Below, one piece after another: positions 42,943 to 51,527 of a stretch of 64,000 nucleotides of DNA. The translations under genes were made by a program, and so were the position numbers. Numbering within the stretch: position 1 is the first letter of the stretch; each line of letters starts with the position of its first letter. The stretch comes from CAWIJJ01 sp963836405 (lineage in GTDB: Bacteria; Acidobacteriota; Terriglobia; Bryobacterales; Bryobacteraceae), in NCBI GenBank assembly GCA_963836405.1, contig CAWIJL010000017.1:186001-250000 (forward strand). The letters run 5' to 3'. The notes under the pieces were generated by a model that was not told the DNA's origin, did not search any database, and was given only the letters and a program-made list of their open reading frames with translations.

Positions 42943-45069
42943 TTACGCCAAGTGCAGCAGGGCGAGCATCCGGTCGATGACCCAGATGCCCGGGAAGGGT
43001 GCAACGATTCCTCCGATTCCGTAAATCAACAGGTTCCGCCGAAGCAGGCTGGCGGCATCGAGAGGCCGATACTTCACGCCGCGCAACGCCAGCGGGATCA
43101 GCGCAATGATGATCAAGGCGTTGAAGATGACGGCCGACAGCACCGCGCTTTGCGGCGTGTGCAGTCCCATGATGTTCAACTGCGCCAGCGCGGGATATGT
43201 CACCATGAACATCGCCGGAATGATGGCGAAGTATTTGGCAATATCGTTTGCGATCGAGAAAGTCGTCAAGGCGCCGCGCGTGATCAGAAGCTGTTTGCCG
43301 ATCGCCACCACTTCGATGAGTTTGGTTGGATTGCTGTCCAGGTCCACCATGTTGCCCGCTTCTTTGGCAGCCATCGTCCCCGTGTTCATCGCCACGCCGA
43401 CGTCGGCTTGCGCCAGCGCGGGAGCGTCGTTGGTGCCGTCGCCGCTCATAGCGACCAGCCGGCCCGCGGCCTGCTCCTTGCGGATATACTCGAGTTTGTC
43501 CTTCGGCGTCGCCTGCGCGAGGAAGTCGTCCACGCCTGCCTCTCCGGCAATCGCCGCCGCCGTTAGCGGATTGTCGCCGGTGATCATGATCGTGCGGATT
43601 CCCATTCGGCGGAGCTGGCTGATGCGCTCCTTCATTCCACCCTTGACGATGTCCTTCAGGTAAATGACTCCCAGTAGCCGCCGACCGTCCGCAACCGCCA
43701 GCGGTGTGCCGCCGTTGCGCGAGATACGGTCGCTCAGCTCCTGAAGGCCGGCCGGAACCTCACCGCCATTTTCGACGGCGAACTTCGCAATCGCCTCGGT
43801 GGCGCCCTTGCGGAGACGCCTCCCGTCCAGATCCACACCGCTCATGCGCGTATAGGCCGAGAAGGGAATGAACGCATGCTCCGGTACGTGCCGGCCGCGC
43901 AGGCCGTACTTTTCCTTCGCCAAAACCACGACCGACCGGCCTTCCGGAGTTTCGTCAGCCAGGCTGGACAGTTGGGCGGCATCAGCCAGTTCCCGCTCGC
44001 CGACTCCCGCCAGAGGCAGAAACTCCACGGCCTGCCGATTACCCAGCGTGATTGTTCCAGTTTTATCCAACAGCAGCGAGTTCACATCGCCGGCTGCTTC
44101 GACCGCCTTTCCGCTCATCGCCAGAACGTTGTGTTGCATCACGCGGTCCATCCCCGCGATGCCGATAGCCGACAGCAGCCCACCGATGGTCGTCGGGATC
44201 AGGCACACCAGCAGGGAAACAAGCACTGCCACCGTTGGAACCGATCCCGAGCCCGTCTGCGCGACGCTGAAGACCGAATAAGGCTGGAGCGTGATCACGG
44301 CCAGCAAAAACATCAGCGTGAGACCGGCAATCAGAATGTTCAATGCGATCTCATTGGGCGTCTTTTGCCGCTCGGCGCCCTCCACCAGCGCGATCATCCG
44401 GTCGAGGAACGTCTCTCCTGGGTTCGAAGTGATTTTGATCTCAATTCGATCCGAAAGCACCCTGGTGCCGCCGGTGACGGCGCTACGGTCGCCGCCCGAC
44501 TCGCGAATCACGGGTGCACTTTCGCCCGTGATAACTGATTCGTCGACCGTGGCGATACCCTCGACAACCTCACCGTCTCCGGGGATCATATCGCCCGCAT
44601 CGCACACTACGTGGTCTCCGGCGCGCAAAGCCGATGCCGCAACCTGCTCGAACCGGCTGCCTGACAGGATGCGCTTCGCCATCGTGTCGGTTTTGGATTT
44701 CCGCAGGGTCTCCGCCTGGGCTTTGCCGCGCGCTTCCGCCATGGCTTCAGCGAAGTTCGCGAAAATCACCGTGAACCAGAGCCACAACGTAATCTGTAAC
44801 TGGAAGCCTATGTCGCCGTTTCCGGCGAATAGGTCGCGCAGCAGGAAAACCGTGGTCAAGGCCGCCCCGACTTCGACGACGAACATGACCGGGTTCTTCA
44901 GCAACGTCATGGGGTTTAGTTTGACGGCCGACGCCCGCAGAGCCCTGCCGGCGATCTCCGGGTCTAGAAGGGGCCGGGACCTCGACAGCTTCTTCGGCAG
45001 GAGCAATGGTGGCTCGGCCTGCGGAACCTGTTTTGGTTTCAAATCGGTACGTGCGGTTACAGTGGACAT
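42943..45069 (-). CDS. kdpB: Potassium-transporting P-type ATPase subunit B
   Basis: The 708-residue catalytic subunit of the KdpFABC pump has the phosphorylated Asp at D335 (LLLDKTGTITLG), the actuator TGES at 181-184 (the Ser of this motif is the inhibitory phosphosite in E. coli), and MSGDGTNDAPALAQADVGVAM in the hinge. Membrane helices fall in the usual places. ATP hydrolysis here drives potassium through KdpA. The N-terminal 45 residues are a longer basic extension. Neighbours are kdpA 22 bp upstream and kdpC downstream. Confidence 0.98.
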   Translation of the reverse strand: MSTVTARTDLKPKQVPQAEPPLLLPKKLSRSRPLLDPEIAGRALRASAVKLNPMTLLKNPVMFVVEVGAALTTVFLLRDLFAGNGDIGFQLQITLWLWFTVIFANFAEAMAEARGKAQAETLRKSKTDTMAKRILSGSRFEQVAASALRAGDHVVCDAGDMIPGDGEVVEGIATVDESVITGESAPVIRESGGDRSAVTGGTRVLSDRIEIKITSNPGETFLDRMIALVEGAERQKTPNEIALNILIAGLTLMFLLAVITLQPYSVFSVAQTGSGSVPTVAVLVSLLVCLIPTTIGGLLSAIGIAGMDRVMQHNVLAMSGKAVEAAGDVNSLLLDKTGTITLGNRQAVEFLPLAGVGERELADAAQLSSLADETPEGRSVVVLAKEKYGLRGRHVPEHAFIPFSAYTRMSGVDLDGRRLRKGATEAIAKFAVENGGEVPAGLQELSDRISRNGGTPLAVADGRRLLGVIYLKDIVKGGMKERISQLRRMGIRTIMITGDNPLTAAAIAGEAGVDDFLAQATPKDKLEYIRKEQAAGRLVAMSGDGTNDAPALAQADVGVAMNTGTMAAKEAGNMVDLDSNPTKLIEVVAIGKQLLITRGALTTFSIANDIAKYFAIIPAMFMVTYPALAQLNIMGLHTPQSAVLSAVIFNALIIIALIPLALRGVKYRPLDAASLLRRNLLIYGIGGIVAPFPGIWVIDRMLALLHLA

Positions 45070-45091
45070 TCCTTAGCTCCTCCCGGAATCC

Positions 45092-46858
45092 TCAGAAAAC
45101 CCGGCCGCCCTGCATCAGGTAGTGCTCCACGATCGGCCCGAGCGAAAGGGCCGGGAAGTACGTGAGCGCGCCGATAATCAGCACGGTTCCAATCAGCAGG
45201 CCGACGAACAGCGGCCCGTGAGTGGGGAACGTGCCCGCGGTGGCCGCCACCTTCTTCTTCGCCGCGAGGCTACCCGCAACCGCGAGCAACGGGATGAGGA
45301 ACAGAAAGCGGCCAATCCACATGGCCAATCCGATCGTCAGGTTGTACCAGGGCGTGTTTGCGGAAAGGCCCGCGAATGCGCTACCGTTGTTGCCCGTACC
45401 GCTTGCGTACGCATAGAGGATTTCGGTAAGGCCGTGCGCTCCGCTGTTGTTCAGATTTCCGGTCACGCCGCCCAGTGGATTCCAGTAGCCCTTCGCAGGA
45501 AAGTCGATGACCGAGCTGAGCGCGGTAAAGGCCAGGACACTGAACGCCGTAGCGATGACGGCCAGCATCGCCATCTTGACTTCCTTTTTTTCGATCTTCT
45601 TCCCCAGATACTCGGGTGTCCGGCCGACCATCAATCCTGCGATGAAGACCGCGAGGATACAGTAGAGGAGGATGCCGTACAGGCCGGCGCCGACGCCGCC
45701 GAATATTACTTCTCCGGTGAGTATGTTGAAGAGCGGGACCAGGCCGCCGATGGGCGTAAAGCTGTCGTGCATCGAGTTGACGGCGCCGCAGCTCGCGTCG
45801 GTGGTCACAGTCGCATAGAGCGCCGAGGAGGCGATCCCGAATCGTACTTCCTTGCCCTCCATATTTCCGCCGGTCTGGCCGGCGGTAGCCGCCGATTGCA
45901 CGCCCATTTTTGAGAGGATGGGGTTGCCCGACTGCTCAAAGCCGTAGCAAACAAACACTCCGATCAAGGACATGACAGAGAATGCAGCGAAAATCGCCCA
46001 GCCCTGCCGCGTGTCGCCCACCATCTTTCCGAACGTATAGGTCAACGCTCCAGGGATCGCAAAGATGAGAAACATCGAGGCCATGTTCGTTAAAGGCGTT
46101 GGGTTCTCGAACGGGTGCGAGGCGTTGGCGTTGAAGAATCCGCCACCGTTCGTGCCAAGCTGCTTGATGACTTCCTGCGACGCCACGGGCCCTTGCGCGA
46201 TGGTCTGCTTGGCACCCTCCACCGTGGTCACTGCGGTGTACGAGTTGAAGTTCTGGACTATACCCTGCGACACCAAGAAGAGGGCGCCGATCAGACAAAT
46301 GGGCAGCAGCACGTAAACGGTCGCGCGCGTCACGTCGACCCAGAAGTTACCGATCGTCTTCTGCTCCTGGCGGGCAAATCCGCGCACCAGGGCGATCGCG
46401 ATCGCGATGCCGGCCGCGGCCGATGCGAAGTTTTGCACGGCGAGAGCTGCCATCTGAACGAAATAGCTCAGCGTCGTCTCACCGCCATACGATTGCCAGT
46501 TGGTATTCGTCACGAAGCTGGTGGCGGTATTGAACGCTGAATCCGGCGCGACGCTGCTCGCGCCGAAGCCTTGCGGATTGAACGGGAGCATGCCCTGCGC
46601 CCGCTGGAGCAGGTAGGTCAGGAGGAAGCCGAAACCGCTGAAGCTGAGTAGCGACGCGGTGTAATGCGTCCACTTCTGCTCCACATCCTCCTCGATTCCC
46701 GTGAGCTTGTACGTGAGCGCTTCGAGCCGACGGAGCACGGGATGCAGGAATGTTCGCTGGCCATCGAATACCCTGGCCATGTACTGTCCAAGCGGCTTTG
46801 CGCAGGCCAGGATCAATGCGAAGAAGATCAAAATCTGGACGATACCTGTTGGCGTCAT
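45092..46858 (-). CDS. kdpA: Potassium-transporting ATPase subunit A
   Basis: The ATG at 46858 is chosen, giving 588 residues, because the upstream part of the frame is antisense or out of frame to kdpF. The four selectivity-filter loops of the channel-like subunit are visible: TSFVTNTNWQSY, QLGTNGGGFFNANASHPFENPTP, TTDASCGAVNSMHDSFTP and ASGTGNNGSAFAGL. The protein spans the inner membrane about ten times and binds potassium with high affinity. It follows kdpF by 2 bases. Confidence 0.97.
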   Translation of the reverse strand: MTPTGIVQILIFFALILACAKPLGQYMARVFDGQRTFLHPVLRRLEALTYKLTGIEEDVEQKWTHYTASLLSFSGFGFLLTYLLQRAQGMLPFNPQGFGASSVAPDSAFNTATSFVTNTNWQSYGGETTLSYFVQMAALAVQNFASAAAGIAIAIALVRGFARQEQKTIGNFWVDVTRATVYVLLPICLIGALFLVSQGIVQNFNSYTAVTTVEGAKQTIAQGPVASQEVIKQLGTNGGGFFNANASHPFENPTPLTNMASMFLIFAIPGALTYTFGKMVGDTRQGWAIFAAFSVMSLIGVFVCYGFEQSGNPILSKMGVQSAATAGQTGGNMEGKEVRFGIASSALYATVTTDASCGAVNSMHDSFTPIGGLVPLFNILTGEVIFGGVGAGLYGILLYCILAVFIAGLMVGRTPEYLGKKIEKKEVKMAMLAVIATAFSVLAFTALSSVIDFPAKGYWNPLGGVTGNLNNSGAHGLTEILYAYASGTGNNGSAFAGLSANTPWYNLTIGLAMWIGRFLFLIPLLAVAGSLAAKKKVAATAGTFPTHGPLFVGLLIGTVLIIGALTYFPALSLGPIVEHYLMQGGRVF

Positions 46859-46860
46859 GA

Positions 46861-46944
46861 TCAAAACCTCTCCGGCCAAAGCAGTGCGTAAATCAAATAC
46901 ACAAACAGCCCCACCCAGGCGACGCCTGCGATGATATAGTCCAT
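46861..46944 (-). CDS. kdpF: KdpF, small stabilising subunit of the Kdp pump
   Basis: A 27-residue frame starts at the ATG at 46944 (upstream GGAGTAAGTT gives a good ribosome-binding site) and stops at 46861. It is a single TM helix beginning MDYIIAGVAW and ending YLIYALLWPERF, the pattern of KdpF. In E. coli the 29-residue KdpF stabilises KdpABC as a lipid-like peptide. It lies 2 bp before kdpA. It is too short for routine gene calling. Confidence 0.93.
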   Translation of the reverse strand: MDYIIAGVAWVGLFVYLIYALLWPERF

Positions 46945-46953
46945 AACTTACTC

Positions 46954-47037
46954 CTAAAGCTTGTCGCAGGCCTTGGTGAAGGCCCAGCAGACAAGCAGAA
47001 ATCCACAACCGATAGCAACGTACAAGAGGTCGAGCAT
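46954..47037 (-). CDS. 27-residue membrane peptide upstream of kdpF
   Basis: A frame from the ATG at 47037 to a TAG at 46954 encodes 27 residues: acidic start MLDLLYVAIGC, a hydrophobic stretch rich in Gly, Cys and Trp (GFLLVCWAFT), then a charged end KACDKL. It is a probable single TM helix with three cysteines. It is preceded by GGAGTAAGC, a good ribosome-binding site, and followed 9 bp later by kdpF. The pattern and spacing suggest a real Kdp-associated peptide with unknown function. Short length is the main doubt. Confidence 0.72.
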   Translation of the reverse strand: MLDLLYVAIGCGFLLVCWAFTKACDKL

Positions 47038-47041
47038 ATGC

Positions 47042-47506
47042 TTACTCCGTTTCAGTGACAATCACTTCGTGGCCGGCTCGCCGTAACTTCCGGGCGAGCC
47101 TTCGTTCGGCAGTCAGCCACCAGCGTGTACGCCCGCCGATCACGACGAGTGAGCACGGCGCGAGGGCTCGCGACAAGGTCTCCAGGCGGTCGCGGCACAG
47201 GTACAGCATTACTTTGGTATTAACCGGGCTTTCACTTGCAATTACCTGGAAGCGGCGTTCATTCCAGTCCAGCAGTACGGGAGGGCTGGTGAGCGGTAGC
47301 TGGTAGGGTACTACCTGCGGCACCAGAAGAGTGATTTGACCGCCCAACCGGCTGGCGAGTGTTCCCGCCCGTTTCAAGGCTTCGAGCGTGGCTTCTACCG
47401 ACGTAAAGACAACCGAGATGTTGAGCCGGGACCCGGTTCCCGGAGTCGAGGCCGGTGGCGGAGATGCCGTGTTTGGGACCAGAATTCGTTCAAGCGCCAA
47501 TGACAT
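47042..47506 (-). CDS. Usp-like protein, first gene of the kdpF operon
   Basis: The ATG at 47506 gives 154 residues; a GTG six codons earlier is possible. The core follows the universal stress fold: LNISVVFTSVEATLEALKRAGTLA, QITLLVPQVVPY, FQVIASESPVNTKVMLYLCRD, CSLVVIGG. Its stop lies 4 bp before the small peptide gene. The ATP-binding GxxGxxx(G/S/T) pocket of UspA is not evident, so it may bind another ligand. Being the first gene behind the presumptive KdpE operator, it should be induced with the pump. In KdpD itself a Usp domain modulates signalling, so a regulatory role is plausible. Confidence 0.78.
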   Translation of the reverse strand: MSLALERILVPNTASPPPASTPGTGSRLNISVVFTSVEATLEALKRAGTLASRLGGQITLLVPQVVPYQLPLTSPPVLLDWNERRFQVIASESPVNTKVMLYLCRDRLETLSRALAPCSLVVIGGRTRWWLTAERRLARKLRRAGHEVIVTETE

Positions 47507-47556
47507 TTCGTTTCTCGCTTCCACGATTGAGCGTACGGAGAAAGGCCTAAAGAAGT

Positions 47557-47589
47557 CATAGAAAAGTCATGAAGAACATATGAAGATCA
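47557..47589. promoter_or_regulatory. Three 11-bp direct repeats, presumptive KdpE operator
   Basis: On the plus strand the units CATAGAAAAGT, CATGAAGAACA and TATGAAGATCA start at 47557, 47568 and 47579, exactly 11 bp apart. OmpR/PhoB-type regulators such as KdpE bind tandem repeats with one helical turn spacing. The block lies 51 bp upstream of the first gene of the kdpF operon and is AT-rich against its surroundings. No perfect -35 box follows it, as expected for an activator-dependent promoter. Confidence 0.65.
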
Positions 47590-47713
47590 GGCGGACTTGG
47601 CGGGCGTCGAACCGTTCAAACCGGGTAGTTTGGGCCAGGGGCTCGCCAACGGGCGCAGTGATCCGCCGTTGCGGGACGCCGGTATTAGAGCTGGGAACGG
47701 TGTGGGGATCAGA

Positions 47714-48415
47714 TCACTCCGGATTGGGCCGCACGGAGAACCGATACCCGATCCACGGTTCGGTGACGATATATTCCGGGGCCTCCGGGTTCAGCTCGAC
47801 CTTTTTGCGGAGGGATTTGATAAACACTCTGAGGTAGTCGACCTGGTCGCCGTAGTCCGGCCCCCAAACCGACTGTAGGATTTCGCGGTGGGATACCGCC
47901 TTTGTGGCCTGCTGCGTCAAACAGCGGAGGATTTCAAGCTCCTTCGGCGTCAAGTGCGACGTAGTAGCCCCGTTCGCGACTGTTCTCGCCGCAAAGTCGA
48001 TTGTCAGTTCACCGGCGCGAATCTTCTCCGGTGAGGACTGAGGCAACATCGGCACCCGTCGCAGCGCAGCCCGAATTCGAGCCAGCAGCTCCGGGGTGCT
48101 GAACGGCTTGGTCACGAAATCGTCAGCGCCGGCATCCAGTGCTCTCACTTTGTCATTCTCTGTGTTCTGGACTGTAAGCATGATAATCGCGACATGGCTG
48201 TCCTGGCGTATCGCTCTACACGCTGCTACCCCGCCCATTCCTGGCATGTTGATGTCGAGCAGAACGAGGTCGGGCCTGAATGCGCGCACCTTTTCGAGCG
48301 CCTCTTCGCCGGTTTTGGCGTCGTCCACTTCATAACCCGCGCCGGTCAACGTGGTCCGCATAATGCGCCGAATCTGCGGTTCATCATCGACGACCAGTAA
48401 ACGACCTGCACTCAA
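47714..48415 (-). CDS. kdpE: KdpE-like response regulator (OmpR/PhoB type)
   Basis: The 233-residue protein has a receiver domain (LLVVDDEPQIRRIM, phospho-acceptor D54 in VLLDINMPG, Lys in FVTKPFSTPEL) and an OmpR-type winged helix (HLTPKELEILRCLTQQATKAVSHREILQSVWGPDYGDQVDYLRVFIKSLRKKVE). The DQVDYLRVFIKSLRKK helix is the KdpE-type recognition segment. It is translated from a start overlapping the kinase stop. It should activate the kdpF operon through the repeats 125 bp downstream of its stop codon. Confidence 0.95.
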   Translation of the reverse strand: MSAGRLLVVDDEPQIRRIMRTTLTGAGYEVDDAKTGEEALEKVRAFRPDLVLLDINMPGMGGVAACRAIRQDSHVAIIMLTVQNTENDKVRALDAGADDFVTKPFSTPELLARIRAALRRVPMLPQSSPEKIRAGELTIDFAARTVANGATTSHLTPKELEILRCLTQQATKAVSHREILQSVWGPDYGDQVDYLRVFIKSLRKKVELNPEAPEYIVTEPWIGYRFSVRPNPE

Positions 48416-49944
48416 GTCTTTTTCTCCGTCTTCTGTTCTATAGGCAACATCAGCCTAAACGTGGTTTCTCCGGGACGACTCTCGACAGTGAGATCTCCAT
48501 TATGGGCACGCGCGATCTCGGAGGCTATACTCAACCCCAGGCCGGAACCCGGCATTTGCTTCGTTACGGACGGACTTCGCCAGAACCTCTCAAAGACGCG
48601 AGCCCGCTCGGCAACGGGGATGCCGTTTCCGTGATCGGTGACCGCCACCGCCACGGCATCTCCCGCACTGGACACCCTGATGAGCACGGGCGTTGCGGGC
48701 GGCGAATACTTCAAAGCATTATCGAGAAGCTGCTTGATAGCCAGTTTGATGAGTCGCCGGTCTATCGGTATGGCCGGCTCTGCCCCCTGAGCGTCGATCT
48801 CGATGGGACGACCATCAATGTCCTTTTGCATTGAAGCGACTACTTCCTGAACGACGGCCGGAATATGGGATCGCTCCAGTTGGACTTCAATTCTCGCCGC
48901 GTGAAGCCTTCCCATTGCAACTGCGTTATCGATGAGGTCCACGAGATGCTCTACTTCCTCATCAGCCACTTTCAACAATTCCGTTTGGATTTCGCGGGGC
49001 TGGTCCGGAGCCGATAACAGAGATGTAGTGGCGGCCCGGATCGATGTTAAGGGCGTCTTGAATTCGTGCGCCATAGCGTCGATTAAAGTCGTCCGTAGTT
49101 GTTCACTCTGTCGAGCGGCTTCCACTTGATGGGCGAGGTCCTGGGCCTGGGCGCGCTCCAACCCAATTGCGACGAGATTGGCTATGCCCTGCAACACCGA
49201 ATCTGGCATCTGAGTTCCGTGGAGGGCCAGACTGGCTATCGGTTCCGAGCCTAGGCGGACTGCCGTTATGACTCGACTGCATGCCGGGTCTGAAAACGAG
49301 CTTCCATGCAGGGCGGCATCGCGCAGTTGATCGTCCATTCCATCGAAATCCGACGGGCCGGCTCGAAAGAACTCGCCGGATCGCCGGTCGTATAAAACCG
49401 CGGCTTGTAGCTGGAACACGTCCGCCAGTTTTAGCGTCAAGTGTTTCGCAAACGGCTCTCCACCCTCGATCAAAAGGATAGCGCGGCTGAATGTGTATAA
49501 GCGTTCCACGTCCTGCCGGCGTTCGATAGCATCGAGAGCACGCTGTTTGGCTTCAGTGGACAAATGGCTCGCCACCAGGGAGGTCGTCAGGAAGCTTAAG
49601 AGAGCGACCCAGTTGTGTGGATCGGCAATAGTGAACGTGCCATAGGGCGGCAGGAAGAAGAAATTGAAGGCGAGCGCAGCCGCCAACGACGCGAGCAAGG
49701 ACTCGACAAAACCCCATGTGCTGGCAATCAGCAGGACAAGGATGAGATAAGCGAAGCCCACGGTTGTGGCGTTTACGGGGACGATGAGCTTCCCTGTAAA
49801 TGTGACAAATGCGACGCCGGCCAGCACAGCGACGAGCCGCAAGCCCAATCGAACTGTCGTAGGGCACCTCCGGCAGTTATTGTAGGCGATCCCGTCATTT
49901 GCTCGCGATGGATCGACGCCGATGATCCAAGGCGTCTCGTCCAT
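48412..49944 (-). CDS. KdpD-like histidine kinase lacking the N-terminal sensor half
   Basis: From the ATG at 49944 the protein has 510 residues. A DUF4118 block of four TM helices at about 33-125 (LVAVLAGVAFVTFTG, TVGFAYLILVLLIAS, LLASLAAALAFNFFFLPPYG) is followed by a GAF-like domain, HisKA with the phosphorylated H293 (MAHEFKTPLTS) and HATPase_c (KQLLDNALKYSPPATP, DHGNGIPVAERARVFERFWR, GSGLGLSIASEIARAHNG). This is the C-terminal two thirds of canonical KdpD. The missing KdpD/Usp part is supplied as separate proteins in the second operon. It overlaps kdpE by 4 bp. Confidence 0.94.
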   Translation of the reverse strand: MDETPWIIGVDPSRANDGIAYNNCRRCPTTVRLGLRLVAVLAGVAFVTFTGKLIVPVNATTVGFAYLILVLLIASTWGFVESLLASLAAALAFNFFFLPPYGTFTIADPHNWVALLSFLTTSLVASHLSTEAKQRALDAIERRQDVERLYTFSRAILLIEGGEPFAKHLTLKLADVFQLQAAVLYDRRSGEFFRAGPSDFDGMDDQLRDAALHGSSFSDPACSRVITAVRLGSEPIASLALHGTQMPDSVLQGIANLVAIGLERAQAQDLAHQVEAARQSEQLRTTLIDAMAHEFKTPLTSIRAATTSLLSAPDQPREIQTELLKVADEEVEHLVDLIDNAVAMGRLHAARIEVQLERSHIPAVVQEVVASMQKDIDGRPIEIDAQGAEPAIPIDRRLIKLAIKQLLDNALKYSPPATPVLIRVSSAGDAVAVAVTDHGNGIPVAERARVFERFWRSPSVTKQMPGSGLGLSIASEIARAHNGDLTVESRPGETTFRLMLPIEQKTEKKT

Positions 49945-50036
49945 TTCACCCACTCGGACCGCGTGAGTTCGGCACGCGGCGCTGTAGGCTTGCAGCAGAT
50001 CCGGCAGCAAATGAACCGGCCCGTGCCGCCGCACAC

Positions 50037-50876
50037 TCAGACGGTGGATGCGAGCAGTATGTGGCCGCCTTTCTCGGGCATATCTGCTGCGCGGCTCTGA
50101 AAGTAGCGCTCGGCCATCTGCCGGGGTCCCACATCTTCCACAGCAATGAACCCCATTCCGCTTAGACGCACTTGCAGATCCTCCGGATTGAAGAAACTCA
50201 ACCAGCGTTCCCCGAGCGCGGCCACACGCCCCGCCCGCTCCATGAGTTCCGCGCGTTGCGCCTCCGGCAGCGCCCCGGGCGGATCGGCGTAGTCGAACAC
50301 CACGTGCGCGCCGCCAGGGACTCCTGCTATGAACCCGAGCGTGGACCAGACCGCTTCCTCCGTGAGATACGGCACGACTCCGAGCCAGGTGAAAAAGGTC
50401 TGCGCCGCGGGATCGAAATTCACCTCCGCCAACCCTTCGGCAAGACCCTGCCTTTCGAAGTCGATCGGAGCATAGGTCAGCGACGGCGGCGAGGAAATCG
50501 CGGCGGCGGAGAGGCACTCGCGCTTCCGCGCCTGCGTGGCCGGATGGTCCACTTCGAACACCCGCACCCGTGCCGCGAGAGGGCTGCGGTAGGCCCACGT
50601 GTCCAGCCCGGCGCCCAGCACCACCACCTGCCGGGCTCCCCGTTCCACGGCGTTCGCGAGAGCGTCTTCGGCATAGCGGTGCCGGACGGCGATGAAAATC
50701 CGCATTCGACGGCCGCCTGGCCTGGCGGCAGCCTCACGCGCTACCGCGTCCGCATCCCGGCCGAGGATGCGCACGGCGAGCGGATCGCAAAAGATCCGGC
50801 CCCCTTCGAGTACCTGGTGCGCCGCCCGGTGAACGGCCACACTCCACGCGGTCCGGCTTGGTTGTCCCGACTGCAC
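50037..50876 (-). CDS. SAM-dependent methyltransferase, leucine carboxyl methyltransferase family
   Basis: The 279-residue protein has the TIGR00027/LCMT pattern: RTAWSVAVHRAAHQ, RHRYAEDALANAVERGARQVVVLGAGLDTWAYR (SAM-binding glycine loop and acidic residue) and TFFTWLGVVPYLTEEAV. These enzymes methylate carboxyl or hydroxyl groups of varied acceptors, which cannot be inferred here. It precedes the KdpD-like kinase by 92 bp on the same strand, which is probably incidental. Confidence 0.88.
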   Translation of the reverse strand: MQSGQPSRTAWSVAVHRAAHQVLEGGRIFCDPLAVRILGRDADAVAREAAARPGGRRMRIFIAVRHRYAEDALANAVERGARQVVVLGAGLDTWAYRSPLAARVRVFEVDHPATQARKRECLSAAAISSPPSLTYAPIDFERQGLAEGLAEVNFDPAAQTFFTWLGVVPYLTEEAVWSTLGFIAGVPGGAHVVFDYADPPGALPEAQRAELMERAGRVAALGERWLSFFNPEDLQVRLSGMGFIAVEDVGPRQMAERYFQSRAADMPEKGGHILLASTV

Positions 50877-50990
50877 GTTTTCAGGCTACGACAGCGCGCC
50901 CGCCGGCGGGTTCAGGTGCGGTAAGGTCCGTTTGCCGCTGGATTTTGGTCGGGCGTTGCGTTACGCTCTTGAAAATCTGGAGGTTTCCGA

Positions 50991-51527
50991 ATGCGGATGC
51001 AGTTCGTCGCGGGCATGCTGCTCGCGGCTTCGACGGCCATCGCTCAATATGGCACCCCGGACCGTCCGCTGGACGTTCCTTACGTACCCAGCCCCAACCC
51101 CGTAGTGGACGCCATGCTCAAGCTAGCGGACGTAAAGAATACCGACACCGTTATGGACTTGGGATGCGGCGATGGCCGCATCGTGATTGCAGCGGCTAAA
51201 ACCTTCGGCGCGCGCGGCGTGGGAGTCGACCTCAACCCCGAACGCGTCGAGGAAGCGCGCGCCAATGCCAAAAGCGCGGGGGTCGAAGACAAGGTGCGTT
51301 TCGAAGAAAACGACCTCTTCAAGGCCGACATCAGCAAGGCGTCGGTGGTAACACTTTACCTGCTTCCAGGAGTCAATGAGCGCCTGAAGCCGAAGCTGTT
51401 GGCTGATCTCAAGCCCGGAACGCGCGTTGTTTCCCACAGCTTCGATATGGGCGACTGGAGGCCAGACAAGGAAGAGGTGGTGGACGGGCGCCACATCTTC
51501 CTCTGGGTCATTCCAGAGAAAAAGTAA
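50991..51527 (+). CDS. Class I methyltransferase with a signal peptide
   Basis: The 178-residue protein has a signal peptide (QFVAGMLLAASTAIAQYG) followed by a complete SAM-binding fold: TVMDLGCGDGRIVIAAAKTFG, GVGVDLNPERVEEARANA, and DLFKADISKASVVTLYLLP in place of the usual acceptor motif. SAM is not known to be abundant in the periplasm, so either the leader is a membrane anchor or the enzyme works on the wrong side for ordinary methylation. Such predicted exported methyltransferases recur in several phyla. Its last 20 bp overlap the convergent DUF2461 gene. Confidence 0.85.
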   Translation: MRMQFVAGMLLAASTAIAQYGTPDRPLDVPYVPSPNPVVDAMLKLADVKNTDTVMDLGCGDGRIVIAAAKTFGARGVGVDLNPERVEEARANAKSAGVEDKVRFEENDLFKADISKASVVTLYLLPGVNERLKPKLLADLKPGTRVVSHSFDMGDWRPDKEEVVDGRHIFLWVIPEKK

